64,000 nt of DNA, taken from NCBI GenBank assembly GCA_025916675.1, contig CP098402.1, positions 3,553,592 through 3,617,591 of the forward strand. Direction: 5' to 3'. This document shows positions 38,201-45,987 of this stretch, piece by piece (the first letter of the stretch is position 1; every line of letters begins with the position of its first letter). The notes below the pieces were generated by a model that was given only the letters and a program-made list of their open reading frames with translations, made no database searches and had not been told where the DNA came from. A program made the translations under genes and the position numbers. The DNA is from Phycisphaera sp. Lineage in GTDB: Bacteria > Planctomycetota > Phycisphaerae > Phycisphaerales > UBA1924.

Positions 38201-38525
38201 GCTTGATGGGGAGCGTGCGGAGCAACTCGGCCGCCGTGTGCTCAACGATGACTGCCCTGCGGAGCTTTTCGGCGATCGTGGTAGCAGCATCGGCATCGCC
38301 TGTGGCAACAAACACGTGCCACGATCGTTCGTCGCACGCCTTGGTGAGCGCGTCGAGCGATGCGGCAGTGGGTTCGCCGGCCACCAAAGCCACGCCATCC
38401 TTGCCGTGCAGTGCTAATTCCAGTGCTTTGGCGGGTGTTGCGTCGCGGCCCAACTTGCTGGCCTGTTCGGCAAGATCGCGAGCGTGTTGCAAGAGTCCCG
38501 TGCTCACGGTTTGGGTCGTGGTCAT
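35298..38525 (-). CDS. Giant bifunctional glycosyltransferase (GT2 + GT4)
   Basis: 1075 residues in four parts. Residues 1-250: an alpha/beta domain of unknown type (VAVVCGGDADAVSASLDSIA). About 274-480: a GT-A family 2 domain (KITVVTPTYNQGHFIEETIL, LTWINSDDMLTPGAL). About 525-915: a GT-B family 4 domain (RVVFFNDVGFEYGAG, DVFVAPSTDEAFGQVFIEAA, SVGFPVGGVPEAITHG). About 920-1075: a beta-rich domain that may bind carbohydrate. It may add two successive sugars. It is the last gene of a minus-strand run that includes the GT9 gene. Confidence 0.88.
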   Translation of the reverse strand: MTTTQTVSTGLLQHARDLAEQASKLGRDATPAKALELALHGKDGVALVAGEPTAASLDALTKACDERSWHVFVATGDADAATTIAEKLRRAVIVEHTAAELLRTLPIKPSVAVVCGGDADAVSASLDSIADAMPDGALAVVIGAHARSTKDWRGIGGGKDLALLARHTASAGVLPIRLEGDLYGRLSDLSRKALSEGPTPAPDATMRTPAVVSPTGLGSAKTRQALVKNVMRAREILEPRRQNRRLEGLSRWPWVVPDAKPLPPTMPDGSPWPKITVVTPTYNQGHFIEETILSVIHQGYPNLEHILMDGKSTDHTMEVVDKYRDHFAVIVSEKDKGQSDAINKGFERSTGELLTWINSDDMLTPGALAAAAIAYKTSGASFINGVSQVFREGKLVHQCITSCPDGPMPLMDMLDLENCWLTGQFWWQPDCFFSKELWDNAGAHVRVDWYYSMDYELWLRMAQAGATVHSIGRPICWYRTHADQKTSEGEGEGFRGELPKVVVDHCEKHDITLEKREKEVVKGRLRVVFFNDVGFEYGAGIAQRRLAEAFASAGHDVRVLAATHPEPVRESPTVSATDALAAIDAHDPDLVIIGNVHGADIAPEVLSAITAKHETVFFMHDAWLLTGRETYFGDNEDFLTGTVGPTSTNAGYPAMEDDAIRPAWEAKRRFLTGSETLTILTNSQWLADRAKAALAKLDTIEKPTQDHDAAPFDLGCRPPVHAVRYGLDLDALQPRDKATCRDILGLPQDDFIIMASACSLEDERKGIGYLAKALKQLDLPDATVVGVGYMAPNAKPPIPGMRAMGYMRDAQQLTMLYSACDVFVAPSTDEAFGQVFIEAAACGTPSVGFPVGGVPEAITHGVTGLVASDVSAEALAAAIDTLYRDASYRSDLGQWARIHTQNEWSLWTSYQRLHSALAQSGAGKRIGLSRKIDFTRPAPMPQSATLIRPTHPAYEPRFGFEHWEGPKPEQNLDRFRWLRGPSAAAVLHATRAGKAKLAITCRNTHPGQRIRVVLNGKQVADQPIPKTQPRTDHAITIPVRVNEGANHLQLNMWKWNQGEGRPLAIMLTDLRLIED

Positions 38526-38555
38526 GAATCGCTCCCCTGGTTCATTCGTAGCGTG

Positions 38556-40481
38556 CTAGCCGGCGTGATGCCCGTTGGTGTTTGGGGCCACCAGGCGTTT
38601 GCGCTCGGCTTCCTCCCACGGCAGCACCATGGCCATATGCAGCCGCTGGCCCATCTGCCGCCACCGGCTGGCGAGTAGCTCGCCCAGCTTGTTCTCGAGG
38701 GCCTGCACGGCCACCAGCCGCTGGTCGGCCAGCTTTTCCATGGCCCGCCGCTCGCGGACGAGTTGCTCGACGCGGAGCTTGAGGTCGTTGTGCTCACCTT
38801 GCAGCGAACCGGCGACCTTGCGGGCACTGGACAGGTCAGCGTGCAACTTCCGCAGATCGACGCCCGCGTACTTCGCACGGAGTGCCGCGGCCTCACGCTC
38901 GGCCGCGTCGCGCTGCTTGGTGAGTTGCTCAATGTTCTGCTTGATTTCCTGCCGGACCGTTTGGGCGTCCTGCTTTGCCTGCCTGGTGTTTTCCTGGGAT
39001 TCGGCCAGCAGCGCCTTCAGCTTTTCGACCTCGCCGGCGAGGTTCGACTTCTGCTGGTCGGCGTTGTCGGCGCGGCGCACGGCTTGAGCCAGCTCCTGGC
39101 GGGCGGACTGCAAGGCCTGCGTGTTCTGGCTGAGCTTTTGCGTCACCTCGCTGGCACGCCGCTGGGCCTCTTCGGCCTGCTTGTTCGCCTGGCCCGATTT
39201 CTGGACCGCCTGTTCCAGGCGATCCAGGCGTTGCATGACAGCGCTCTCGCTCATCGAATTCCTCCGAACCTCTTCGTCTCGTTCTTTCAGGGTGCGGCGC
39301 GCTACCGACAACTCAACACGATACTGCCGCGCGGCCTTGGCCGCGTCGCCAGCCAGCCCGACGAGCGCCGCCCGGCTCGGCTCGATCTGCCGCACCTCGG
39401 CACCCTCGACCCGCCCGGCCTCGAACCGATCAATCTGTGTCCGAACCGCACCCACCGGGATGTCCTGGATGCAATGCGAGCGTCGCTGCTCGCACCGCCA
39501 ATCGCACGGCGAGCACGGCACCGCCAGCGTGATCGACACGCTGGGGCTGGCCAGCGGGCGAAAACGCGGCCACGTGCCGCCGCCAAACAGCGCGAACACC
39601 GGCTTGCCCAACGCCGCGGCGATGTGCATCGGCCCGGTGTCGCGCCCAACGTATGCGCGCGAGCCGTCGAGCAGCGCCGCCATCAGCAGCGTGTCGCCCT
39701 CGGGGCCGCCGAACCAATGCCGTGGCTCGTGGCCCTTGGCCTCGAGCTCGTCGGCGATCTCGCGCGAGACCTCTGATTCACCCTCGGCTCCGAGCAGCAG
39801 CACGGGCCGCTCGTATCGTTCCATCCAATAGTCCAAAGCCTCGACCCACCGCTCGGGCCGCCAGTTGCGCACGGCCGTGTGGGCCTGGTGGCCAACACAC
39901 GCGGCGAGGTATGACCCACGTTCCAACGCGAGCGGACCGAGCACGGCGTCCGCCGCCCGTGCCAGCTCGGACTCCACGACCAGCCGAGGCTCGTCCAGAT
40001 GGACGGCGTCGCCGAGGATCGTGCGAGCGAGCGCTTCGCTCTTGCGGAGCTCGTGCAGGTCCTCGTTGACGCGGACGATCTCGCCGAAGGGCGCGTCGAC
40101 CTCTTCCTCACGCCCATACAGGGGGTCGAGGAATTTGCCCCCGGCTTGCCCGATGGTCCTCGTGTCCGGCAGTTCGGCGGCCAGCCGCTCTTCGAGCACA
40201 GTCCAGGTGTACGGCGCGCCCACGAACACGTCGGGCTCGAACTCCGCGGCCGCTTCGGCCACCGCGTCCAGCCGCTCGTCGTCGGCGTCGATCTTCCCGT
40301 TGTAGACGGTGATGGGCAACTCGATCAGTTTCGCCCCCGGTGCCACCACGCGGGCCAGGGGCTGCACCAGCGGGCTGACGACCAGCGCCAACTCGTGCCC
40401 GGCCTCCTGCAATGCGCGGAACAGCGGCTCGCGCAAGAGCACGTCGCCGATGGTGTCCGGGTTGGAGATGAGGATGCGCAT
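38556..40481 (-). CDS. GT9 heptosyltransferase-like protein with coiled-coil tail
   Basis: 641 residues. The first 370 are a GT9 (ADP-heptose-LPS heptosyltransferase-like) domain: MRILISNPDTIGDVLLREPL, RNWRPERWVEALDYW, AYVGRDTGPMHIAAALGKPV and FALFGGGTWPRFRPL. The last 250 are a long, charged, heptad-rich coiled coil (AVMQRLDRLEQAVQKSGQAN, LAGEVEKLKALLAESQENTR). GT9 enzymes are normally about 350 residues without such a tail, so the coiled coil may tether or oligomerise the enzyme. The ATG at 40481 fits the family start. The gene stands 30 bp before the giant glycosyltransferase gene. Confidence 0.88.
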   Translation of the reverse strand: MRILISNPDTIGDVLLREPLFRALQEAGHELALVVSPLVQPLARVVAPGAKLIELPITVYNGKIDADDERLDAVAEAAAEFEPDVFVGAPYTWTVLEERLAAELPDTRTIGQAGGKFLDPLYGREEEVDAPFGEIVRVNEDLHELRKSEALARTILGDAVHLDEPRLVVESELARAADAVLGPLALERGSYLAACVGHQAHTAVRNWRPERWVEALDYWMERYERPVLLLGAEGESEVSREIADELEAKGHEPRHWFGGPEGDTLLMAALLDGSRAYVGRDTGPMHIAAALGKPVFALFGGGTWPRFRPLASPSVSITLAVPCSPCDWRCEQRRSHCIQDIPVGAVRTQIDRFEAGRVEGAEVRQIEPSRAALVGLAGDAAKAARQYRVELSVARRTLKERDEEVRRNSMSESAVMQRLDRLEQAVQKSGQANKQAEEAQRRASEVTQKLSQNTQALQSARQELAQAVRRADNADQQKSNLAGEVEKLKALLAESQENTRQAKQDAQTVRQEIKQNIEQLTKQRDAAEREAAALRAKYAGVDLRKLHADLSSARKVAGSLQGEHNDLKLRVEQLVRERRAMEKLADQRLVAVQALENKLGELLASRWRQMGQRLHMAMVLPWEEAERKRLVAPNTNGHHAG

Positions 40482-40582
40482 AAGGGGTGTGTACGGGCAG
40501 GCTTGCCGCTCGCGGCTTAGGCTCCGTGTGGGCCTCCAAAGGATAGTGCGCCGGCCGTTGGGCTTCTTGACAGGCTGGCGAC

Positions 40583-42223
40583 TTATGGGCGGTTCGCGGC
40601 AGCCTGTTCCGCGCCGACCGGCCCGGCAAGGGCGTCCATGAACTCCCGGTGGTTCGCGCAGCGAGGCACCTTGTGCTGCCCGCCCAGCTTGCCGCGGCCC
40701 TCCATCCAGGCGTGGATCGCCCCGGGCTCGAGCCGGGTCACGATGGGGGGCGCCATGCCCAGGCTGTCGGTCCGCTTCACACGGTAGTCCACGACCTTGC
40801 TCTGGAGGTTTGCATCGAATGCCTCGGCGAAGCGGTCCATGGCTCCGCCGGAGGCGGCCTCCACCGCCAACTGCAACCCCGACCGCACGCCATCGCCCGG
40901 ATACACCGGCGACGCGGTGAACTCGCCCACCTCGATCCCGGTCTCCCGGGCCGCATGGGCCACCGCGGTCTCGATGTTCTCGACGATGAGGTTCTCGCCG
41001 AAGGCGTTGATGAATAGCTTGTGCCGCCCGACGATCCGAAGCCGGGCCGGCCCGGTGCCCCCGCCCCATCCGATGCGGTTGGGCACGCTCTCGAACACCA
41101 CCACGTCGCCGATGACATACCGCCACAGCCCGGCGCAGGTGCTCATCAATACGACGTATCGCTGGCCCGGTTCGGCCTCGTCGGCGCAGAAGGCAGGGGC
41201 GTCCTCCTTGTCGATCTCTTCGAGGGGTACGAACTCGTAAAAGATGCCGTGGTCAGCGTTCAGCCTCATGCCCGGGTGTCCGAACGTGTCCTGGATTGCG
41301 ATGAATCCTTCGCTGGCGGGGTACAGCTCTAGGCGGACCGTGATGTCACGCTCGCCGCCGGTGAAGAGCCGCCGGACGGTTGGCTCGAAGGGGTCGTACC
41401 GCACGCCGCCGTGGGTGAAGATCGTCAGGTGGGGCCAGACCTCGTCGATGCGGGCCTTGCCGGTGATGGCGAGCACCTTCTCCATCAGCGCCACAGTCCA
41501 ACTCGGCATGCCGCTGATCATTCGGACATCCTGCGTGCTGGTCAGTTCGGCCATCGCGTCGAGCTTGCTGGGCCAGTGGTCCATCAGCGCGATATCGCGG
41601 CCGGGGGAGTAGATGGCGCTTAGGGGCCAGCGGATCTGCTGGGTGGCGATGCCCGAGAGGTCGCCCACAAGGATACCGTTGTCACGGCGATCCAATGCGC
41701 TCGAACCGCCCAGGAAGAGCGCCTTGCCGCCCAGCAGCTTGGGCAGCGACACGCCCCAGTTGAGCGCGTGCGCGAAGATATCAAAGGAGGCCTTCTTGTT
41801 GGACGCCATCATGGCGTCGGTGATGGGGATGCGTTTGTCGCCGGCGGTCGTGCCACTGGTCTGGCAGAATTGCTTGACCAATCCCGGCCATAGCACGTCG
41901 GGCTCGGCGTCCTCCACCATGCGCTCGACGTAGGGCAGGAACGCCACGTAGTCGCGCGCGGGCACCGCCTTGCGATACTCGCTCGCGATCTCGGCGTCGC
42001 TGGCCTTCAACACGGTGGCAAAGCCGTACTCGCGCCCAAACGCGGTGCCCTTGGCTTGCTCGAGTAGCCCGCGGAGCTGCGCTCGCTGGATGTACGCGGT
42101 GTTGGCGGTCCAGTGCGCGTGGTTGCGGAGCTTCCTGGCCCGGCCGGCCACACAAGCGTGCAGGCCCGCGCCGATGAGCGAGGTCCATCGCAGGGGGCCG
42201 GTCTGTTGGATTGGCGCGTTCAT
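40583..42223 (-). CDS. GH3-family acyl-adenylate-forming enzyme
   Basis: 546 residues of the GH3 (auxin-responsive) family of ANL-type adenylating enzymes. Markers: FCQTSGTTAGDKRIPITDAM (P-loop-like), LYPASEGFIAIQD and LWRYVIGDVVVFESV, with GRHKLFINAFGENLIVENIE at the C-domain hinge. Plant members join amino acids to hormones; bacterial members are little studied, and the substrate here is unknown. It follows the alpha/beta hydrolase gene by 14 bp, suggesting a linked job. The ATG at 42223 starts MNAPIQQTGPL. Confidence 0.88.
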   Translation of the reverse strand: MNAPIQQTGPLRWTSLIGAGLHACVAGRARKLRNHAHWTANTAYIQRAQLRGLLEQAKGTAFGREYGFATVLKASDAEIASEYRKAVPARDYVAFLPYVERMVEDAEPDVLWPGLVKQFCQTSGTTAGDKRIPITDAMMASNKKASFDIFAHALNWGVSLPKLLGGKALFLGGSSALDRRDNGILVGDLSGIATQQIRWPLSAIYSPGRDIALMDHWPSKLDAMAELTSTQDVRMISGMPSWTVALMEKVLAITGKARIDEVWPHLTIFTHGGVRYDPFEPTVRRLFTGGERDITVRLELYPASEGFIAIQDTFGHPGMRLNADHGIFYEFVPLEEIDKEDAPAFCADEAEPGQRYVVLMSTCAGLWRYVIGDVVVFESVPNRIGWGGGTGPARLRIVGRHKLFINAFGENLIVENIETAVAHAARETGIEVGEFTASPVYPGDGVRSGLQLAVEAASGGAMDRFAEAFDANLQSKVVDYRVKRTDSLGMAPPIVTRLEPGAIHAWMEGRGKLGGQHKVPRCANHREFMDALAGPVGAEQAAANRP

Positions 42224-42237
42224 GAACCCAAGGCCCG

Positions 42238-43110
42238 TTAGCCCTCGGTCTTCTCTGGCCCGAGCGACTCGACGAACTCGACCAACTCGGCGGCGAATGG
42301 CTCGGGGTGCTCCATCATCGGCACGTGCCCGCAGCGTTCGAACCACACCAGCCGGCTCTTGCTGAGCATTGAGGCGAACTGGTTGGCCGCCTCGGGCGGG
42401 GTCACGATGTCCTGCTTGCCCCAGATGAGCAGCGTGGGCACCTCGATCTGCGCCATGCGCGAGCCCAGGTGGTTCCGGCGGGCGCTGCGGCTGAGGCGGA
42501 CCATCGCGCGCGCGCCGCCGCGTTCACTGAGTTGCTGGTGGGCGCGCTCGATATCGCTCGCGCGCATGTACTTCTCGGGGTCGTAGAACAACTCGCCGAT
42601 CTTGCGCTCGAGCCACGCCCGGCTGGGGCGCAGCTGGATGTCGCTGACCATCGATTTTTCAATGAGCCCGCTGCTGCCCGCCAGCACCATACCGCGCACC
42701 AGGTCGGGCCTTTGCAGCGCGACACGCAGGGCGACATGCCCGCCAAAGCTGTTGCCGACGAGGACGACCGGGTGATCGAAGTGCTGCTCGAGGAAGTCGA
42801 TGGTCAGGGCGGTGACGCCGTCGATCGAGCAATCCTCGCCGCGCAGGTCGAGCAGGGGCACCTGGAGCAGTACGCACCGGACGCTGGGCTCGGCCTGGCG
42901 GACGACGTCTTCCCAGTGCTCATTGAGGCCCACCAGCCCGTGCAGGAAGACCACCGCCGCACCGGTGCCGACCTCCTCGACGGCCGCGGGCACCGGGCCG
43001 TGGCGGCCGCGCAGCGTGAGCGGCTTGCCGCAGGCCGGCGGGGCCGAATTGGCCGAAGCGTGCTGTCCCGTGGCGCCCGTAGGTGTCAACGTGTGGGGTT
43101 CCCTGCCCAT
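42238..43110 (-). CDS. Alpha/beta hydrolase
   Basis: 290 residues. The nucleophile elbow is VLVGNSFGGHVALRVA, the acid is in LLIWGKQDIVTPPE and the histidine in ERCGHVPMMEHPEPF; the oxyanion region is VVFLHGLVGLNEHWED. It is probably an esterase or C-C hydrolase. The ATG at 43110 is preferred because GGAG sits eight bases upstream; an ATG at 43182 would add 24 residues of low-complexity sequence without a ribosome site. It sits immediately upstream of the GH3 gene and may act on the same compound. Confidence 0.85.
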   Translation of the reverse strand: MGREPHTLTPTGATGQHASANSAPPACGKPLTLRGRHGPVPAAVEEVGTGAAVVFLHGLVGLNEHWEDVVRQAEPSVRCVLLQVPLLDLRGEDCSIDGVTALTIDFLEQHFDHPVVLVGNSFGGHVALRVALQRPDLVRGMVLAGSSGLIEKSMVSDIQLRPSRAWLERKIGELFYDPEKYMRASDIERAHQQLSERGGARAMVRLSRSARRNHLGSRMAQIEVPTLLIWGKQDIVTPPEAANQFASMLSKSRLVWFERCGHVPMMEHPEPFAAELVEFVESLGPEKTEG

Positions 43111-43284
43111 CGGGCCCGCTCCGGCGGCGGATGCGGAGACGTCCGACGGCCGAACATCCCCACCCCCACAGGGCGAACCCATAACACGATACTACGCCCG
43201 GTGGTCGCCGGGCGCGGCTATGAACCTAGTGACGGCCAACCAGGTCCCCTAGGTGTGAATCAAGGGTAAACCCAAATGGGCCGA

Positions 43285-43989
43285 TCACCCCTCCACGATC
43301 GCCCCATCGACCATGTGGACCACCCGGTCGGCACGGTCGGCCACGTGCTGGTCGTGGGTGACCATGATCAGGGCCCGCTTGGGGGCTTGCGGATCATCGG
43401 GCCGGACAACCTTTTCCAGGGCATCGAGGATGCTCTCGCCGGTGTGCTGGTCGAGGTTGCCGGTGGGCTCGTCGGCCAGCAGCAGTGGGGGGTCGGCGAT
43501 CAGGGCCCGGGCGATGGCCACCCGCTGGCGCTCGCCGCCGCTGAGCTGGGCGGGCTTGTGCCGCAGGCGTTCGCCCAGGCCGAAAGCGTGGAGCAACTCC
43601 TTCGCCCGCTCGCGTCGCTGGGCAGGCACCTTTCTTCCGAGCACGCCCTGGGTCATCGCGCCCAGCAGCACGTTGCCCAGCACGTCGAGCTCGGGCAGCA
43701 GGTGGTAGAACTGGAACACGATGCCCACGTCGCGGGCCCGATACTTGTTCAGCCCGCCCGGACCCAGCTTGCCCAGATCTCGCCCCTCGAACCTGATGCT
43801 GCCGTCCTGGGGCTTGTCGAGCCCGCCGATGAGATGCAGCAGCGTGCTCTTGCCGCTGCCCGACGCGCCCAGGATGGCCACCCACTCGCCCGGCTTCAGG
43901 CTAAGCGACGCCCCACGCAGCACCGGCACGGGCACGCGCCCGAGCTTGTAGGTCTTGTGCACGTCCTTGGCTTCGAGGAGCAAGCTCAC
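43285..43989 (-). CDS. LolD/MacB-type ABC transporter ATPase
   Basis: 234 residues. Walker A is GASGSGKST, the signature is LSGGERQRVAIARAL and Walker B is LLLADEPTGNLD; the NLD and the spacing match the LolD/MacB/FtsE class, which powers lipoprotein release or efflux complexes. The start is GTG at 43989, overlapping the proS stop by 4 bp (GTGA). A LolC/E-type permease is not next to it, so its partner is elsewhere. Confidence 0.88.
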   Translation of the reverse strand: MSLLLEAKDVHKTYKLGRVPVPVLRGASLSLKPGEWVAILGASGSGKSTLLHLIGGLDKPQDGSIRFEGRDLGKLGPGGLNKYRARDVGIVFQFYHLLPELDVLGNVLLGAMTQGVLGRKVPAQRRERAKELLHAFGLGERLRHKPAQLSGGERQRVAIARALIADPPLLLADEPTGNLDQHTGESILDALEKVVRPDDPQAPKRALIMVTHDQHVADRADRVVHMVDGAIVEG

Positions 43990-45818
43990 GCGCTCTCCAA
44001 CGCGCTGAGGCAGCGTGCGACGACATCGGCGAACGGCACAACCTCGCCCTTGCCCGCGTCCTTCCGCAGCTTGAATTCCACACCGCCGGCCTCGATCGCC
44101 TTGTCCCCCAGGGTGAGCCGGATGGGGATGCCAACGAGATCGGCGTCCTTGAACTTCGGGCCCGGGCGTTCGTTGCGGTCGTCGATCAGCACGTCGGCAC
44201 CGGCCCCGGCCAGCTCCTCGGAGATGCCGTTGGCCAGCGAGCGCTGCTTCTCCGATTCGGGCTTCATCAGGATGATCTGCACGTGGTAGGGCGCGACGGC
44301 GGCGGGCCAGACGATGCCGCCCTCGTCGTGGCTCATCTCCACGCACGCGGCCATGGTCCGGCTCACGCCGATGCCGTAGCAGCCCATCGTGACGGAGCGC
44401 GGCTTCTGGTCCTCGGCGAGCACCTTGAAGTCCATCGCGTCGCTGTACTTGGTGCCCAGCTTGAAGATGTGGCCGACCTCGATGCCCCGCTGGGTTTCCA
44501 GGGTGGACCCCTCGGCCCGCGGGCTCGGGTCGCCCGCCTCGGCGTTCCTGATGTCGGCGACCTTGAGCTTCTCGACCTCGATGCCCAGGTCCCGCGTCCA
44601 GTTGAAGCCCGTGACGTGATGGTCCATCTCATCGGCGCCCGTTGCCCACGCCGTTTCGCCTTGCGCGGCATCGGGATCGACCACGATCGTCGCGCCCATC
44701 AGCTTCGCGAACGCCCGTGGGCTCACATATCCAATCGCCAAGCCATCGGCCTTGGCCTTCGCCTCGTCGGCCAGCCTCACGCCCGAGCCCACGGCGTCGC
44801 GGACCTTGGCCTCGTTCACGTCATGGTCGCCTCGGACGACGGCCAGGACGTACTTCGTCTTGTCCGGATCCTTGAGCACGCGCTCGAACACGATCGTCTT
44901 GAGCATGCCCGCCGCCGTCACGCCCAGATGCTCGGCCACGCCGGCGATGCCCGGCATGCCCGGCGTGTGCTTCTTCTCGAGCTCCTGCTCGGCCGCGCCA
45001 TCGAACGACCACGCACGCTCGCCGATCTCGGCCTTCTCGACGTTCGCCGCGTAGCCGCTGGCCGGGCAAACCAAGACCTTGTCCTCGCCGCTCTCGGCGT
45101 GCACCATGAACTCGTGGCTGGCCGAACCGCCGATGGGCCCGCTCTCGGCCTCGACGGCGGTGAACGTCAGCCCGCATCGCGTGAAGATCCGCGTGTACGC
45201 GTCGTAGAACTGGTCGTAGGTCACGTCGAGCCCGCCCTCGCCCTCCTGATTGAGGTGGAACGAGTACGCGTCCTTCATGATGAACTCGCGGCAGCGGAGC
45301 AGCCCCGACCGCGGCCGCGGCTCGTCGCGGAACTTGGTCTGGATCTGGTACAGATTCAGCGGCAGCTGCTTGTAGCTGGTGATCGCCCCCTTCATCATCT
45401 CGACGATGGGTTCTTCATGGGTCGGGGCCAGGGCGAGGTCCCGCCCGTGCCGGTCGGCCAGGGTGAACAGATCGTCGCCGTACGCCTCGTCGCGGCCGGT
45501 CTGCTTGAGCAGCGAGACCGGCTCCATGGCCGGGAAGAGCATCTCCATCGCCCCGATCCGCTCGTGCTCCTGCCGCACGATCTCCTGGATCTTGCGGAGC
45601 GAGCGCCAGGCCAGCGGCAGGTAGTCGTACACCCCCGCGGCCAGCTGCCGGATGAACCCCGCCCGGACCAGATAGATATGGCTGGGCGTCGTCGCGTCGG
45701 CCGGGGCCTCCCTCGTCGTGGGGATGAGGGTGCGGGTCCACAGGTGGACGTCGCCGCGGCGGGCGGTCTGGAGAGGAGAGGCGGTCTCGGCGACGGTCTG
45801 GGCGCTGGTCTGGCTCAT
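43986..45818 (-). CDS. proS: Prolyl-tRNA synthetase
   Basis: 610-residue class II synthetase of the bacterial type with an inserted editing domain between motifs 2 and 3. Motif 1 region: RKIQEIVRQEHERIGAMEML. Motif 2: TKFRDEPRPRSGLLRCREF. The inserted domain spans roughly 225-410 (GVTAAGMLKTIVFERVL, AIGYVSPRAFAKLMGATIVV). Motif 3 region: VTMGCYGIGVSRTMAACVE. The anticodon domain is at the C-terminus. The ATG at 45818 starts MSQTSAQTVAE. A partial, nearly identical copy of its first 115 codons lies at 48353-48708. lolD follows with a 4-bp overlap. Confidence 0.95.
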   Translation of the reverse strand: MSQTSAQTVAETASPLQTARRGDVHLWTRTLIPTTREAPADATTPSHIYLVRAGFIRQLAAGVYDYLPLAWRSLRKIQEIVRQEHERIGAMEMLFPAMEPVSLLKQTGRDEAYGDDLFTLADRHGRDLALAPTHEEPIVEMMKGAITSYKQLPLNLYQIQTKFRDEPRPRSGLLRCREFIMKDAYSFHLNQEGEGGLDVTYDQFYDAYTRIFTRCGLTFTAVEAESGPIGGSASHEFMVHAESGEDKVLVCPASGYAANVEKAEIGERAWSFDGAAEQELEKKHTPGMPGIAGVAEHLGVTAAGMLKTIVFERVLKDPDKTKYVLAVVRGDHDVNEAKVRDAVGSGVRLADEAKAKADGLAIGYVSPRAFAKLMGATIVVDPDAAQGETAWATGADEMDHHVTGFNWTRDLGIEVEKLKVADIRNAEAGDPSPRAEGSTLETQRGIEVGHIFKLGTKYSDAMDFKVLAEDQKPRSVTMGCYGIGVSRTMAACVEMSHDEGGIVWPAAVAPYHVQIILMKPESEKQRSLANGISEELAGAGADVLIDDRNERPGPKFKDADLVGIPIRLTLGDKAIEAGGVEFKLRKDAGKGEVVPFADVVARCLSALESA

Positions 45819-45858
45819 AGGAAGGCAGGGTATGCGATCAATCAGAGGACAAAATGCC

Positions 45859-45886
45859 TTGCACCTGAATGGCAATCCTGTATACT
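45859..45886 (+). promoter_or_regulatory. Sigma-70-like promoter of the propeller-protein gene
   Basis: TTGCAC at 45859-45864 and TATACT at 45881-45886 are separated by 16 bp. The start would lie about 95 nt before the ATG at 45988. It lies in the spacer divergent from proS. Confidence 0.6.
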
Positions 45887-45987
45887 CTGAGTACACAGCG
45901 AGTTGATCCCTGCGGTTGCCCCACACCGCAGGCTGGCCCCGCCCGACGGTATGAACCACGCTCGCTTCCTATCAGAGGAGTTGCCCC

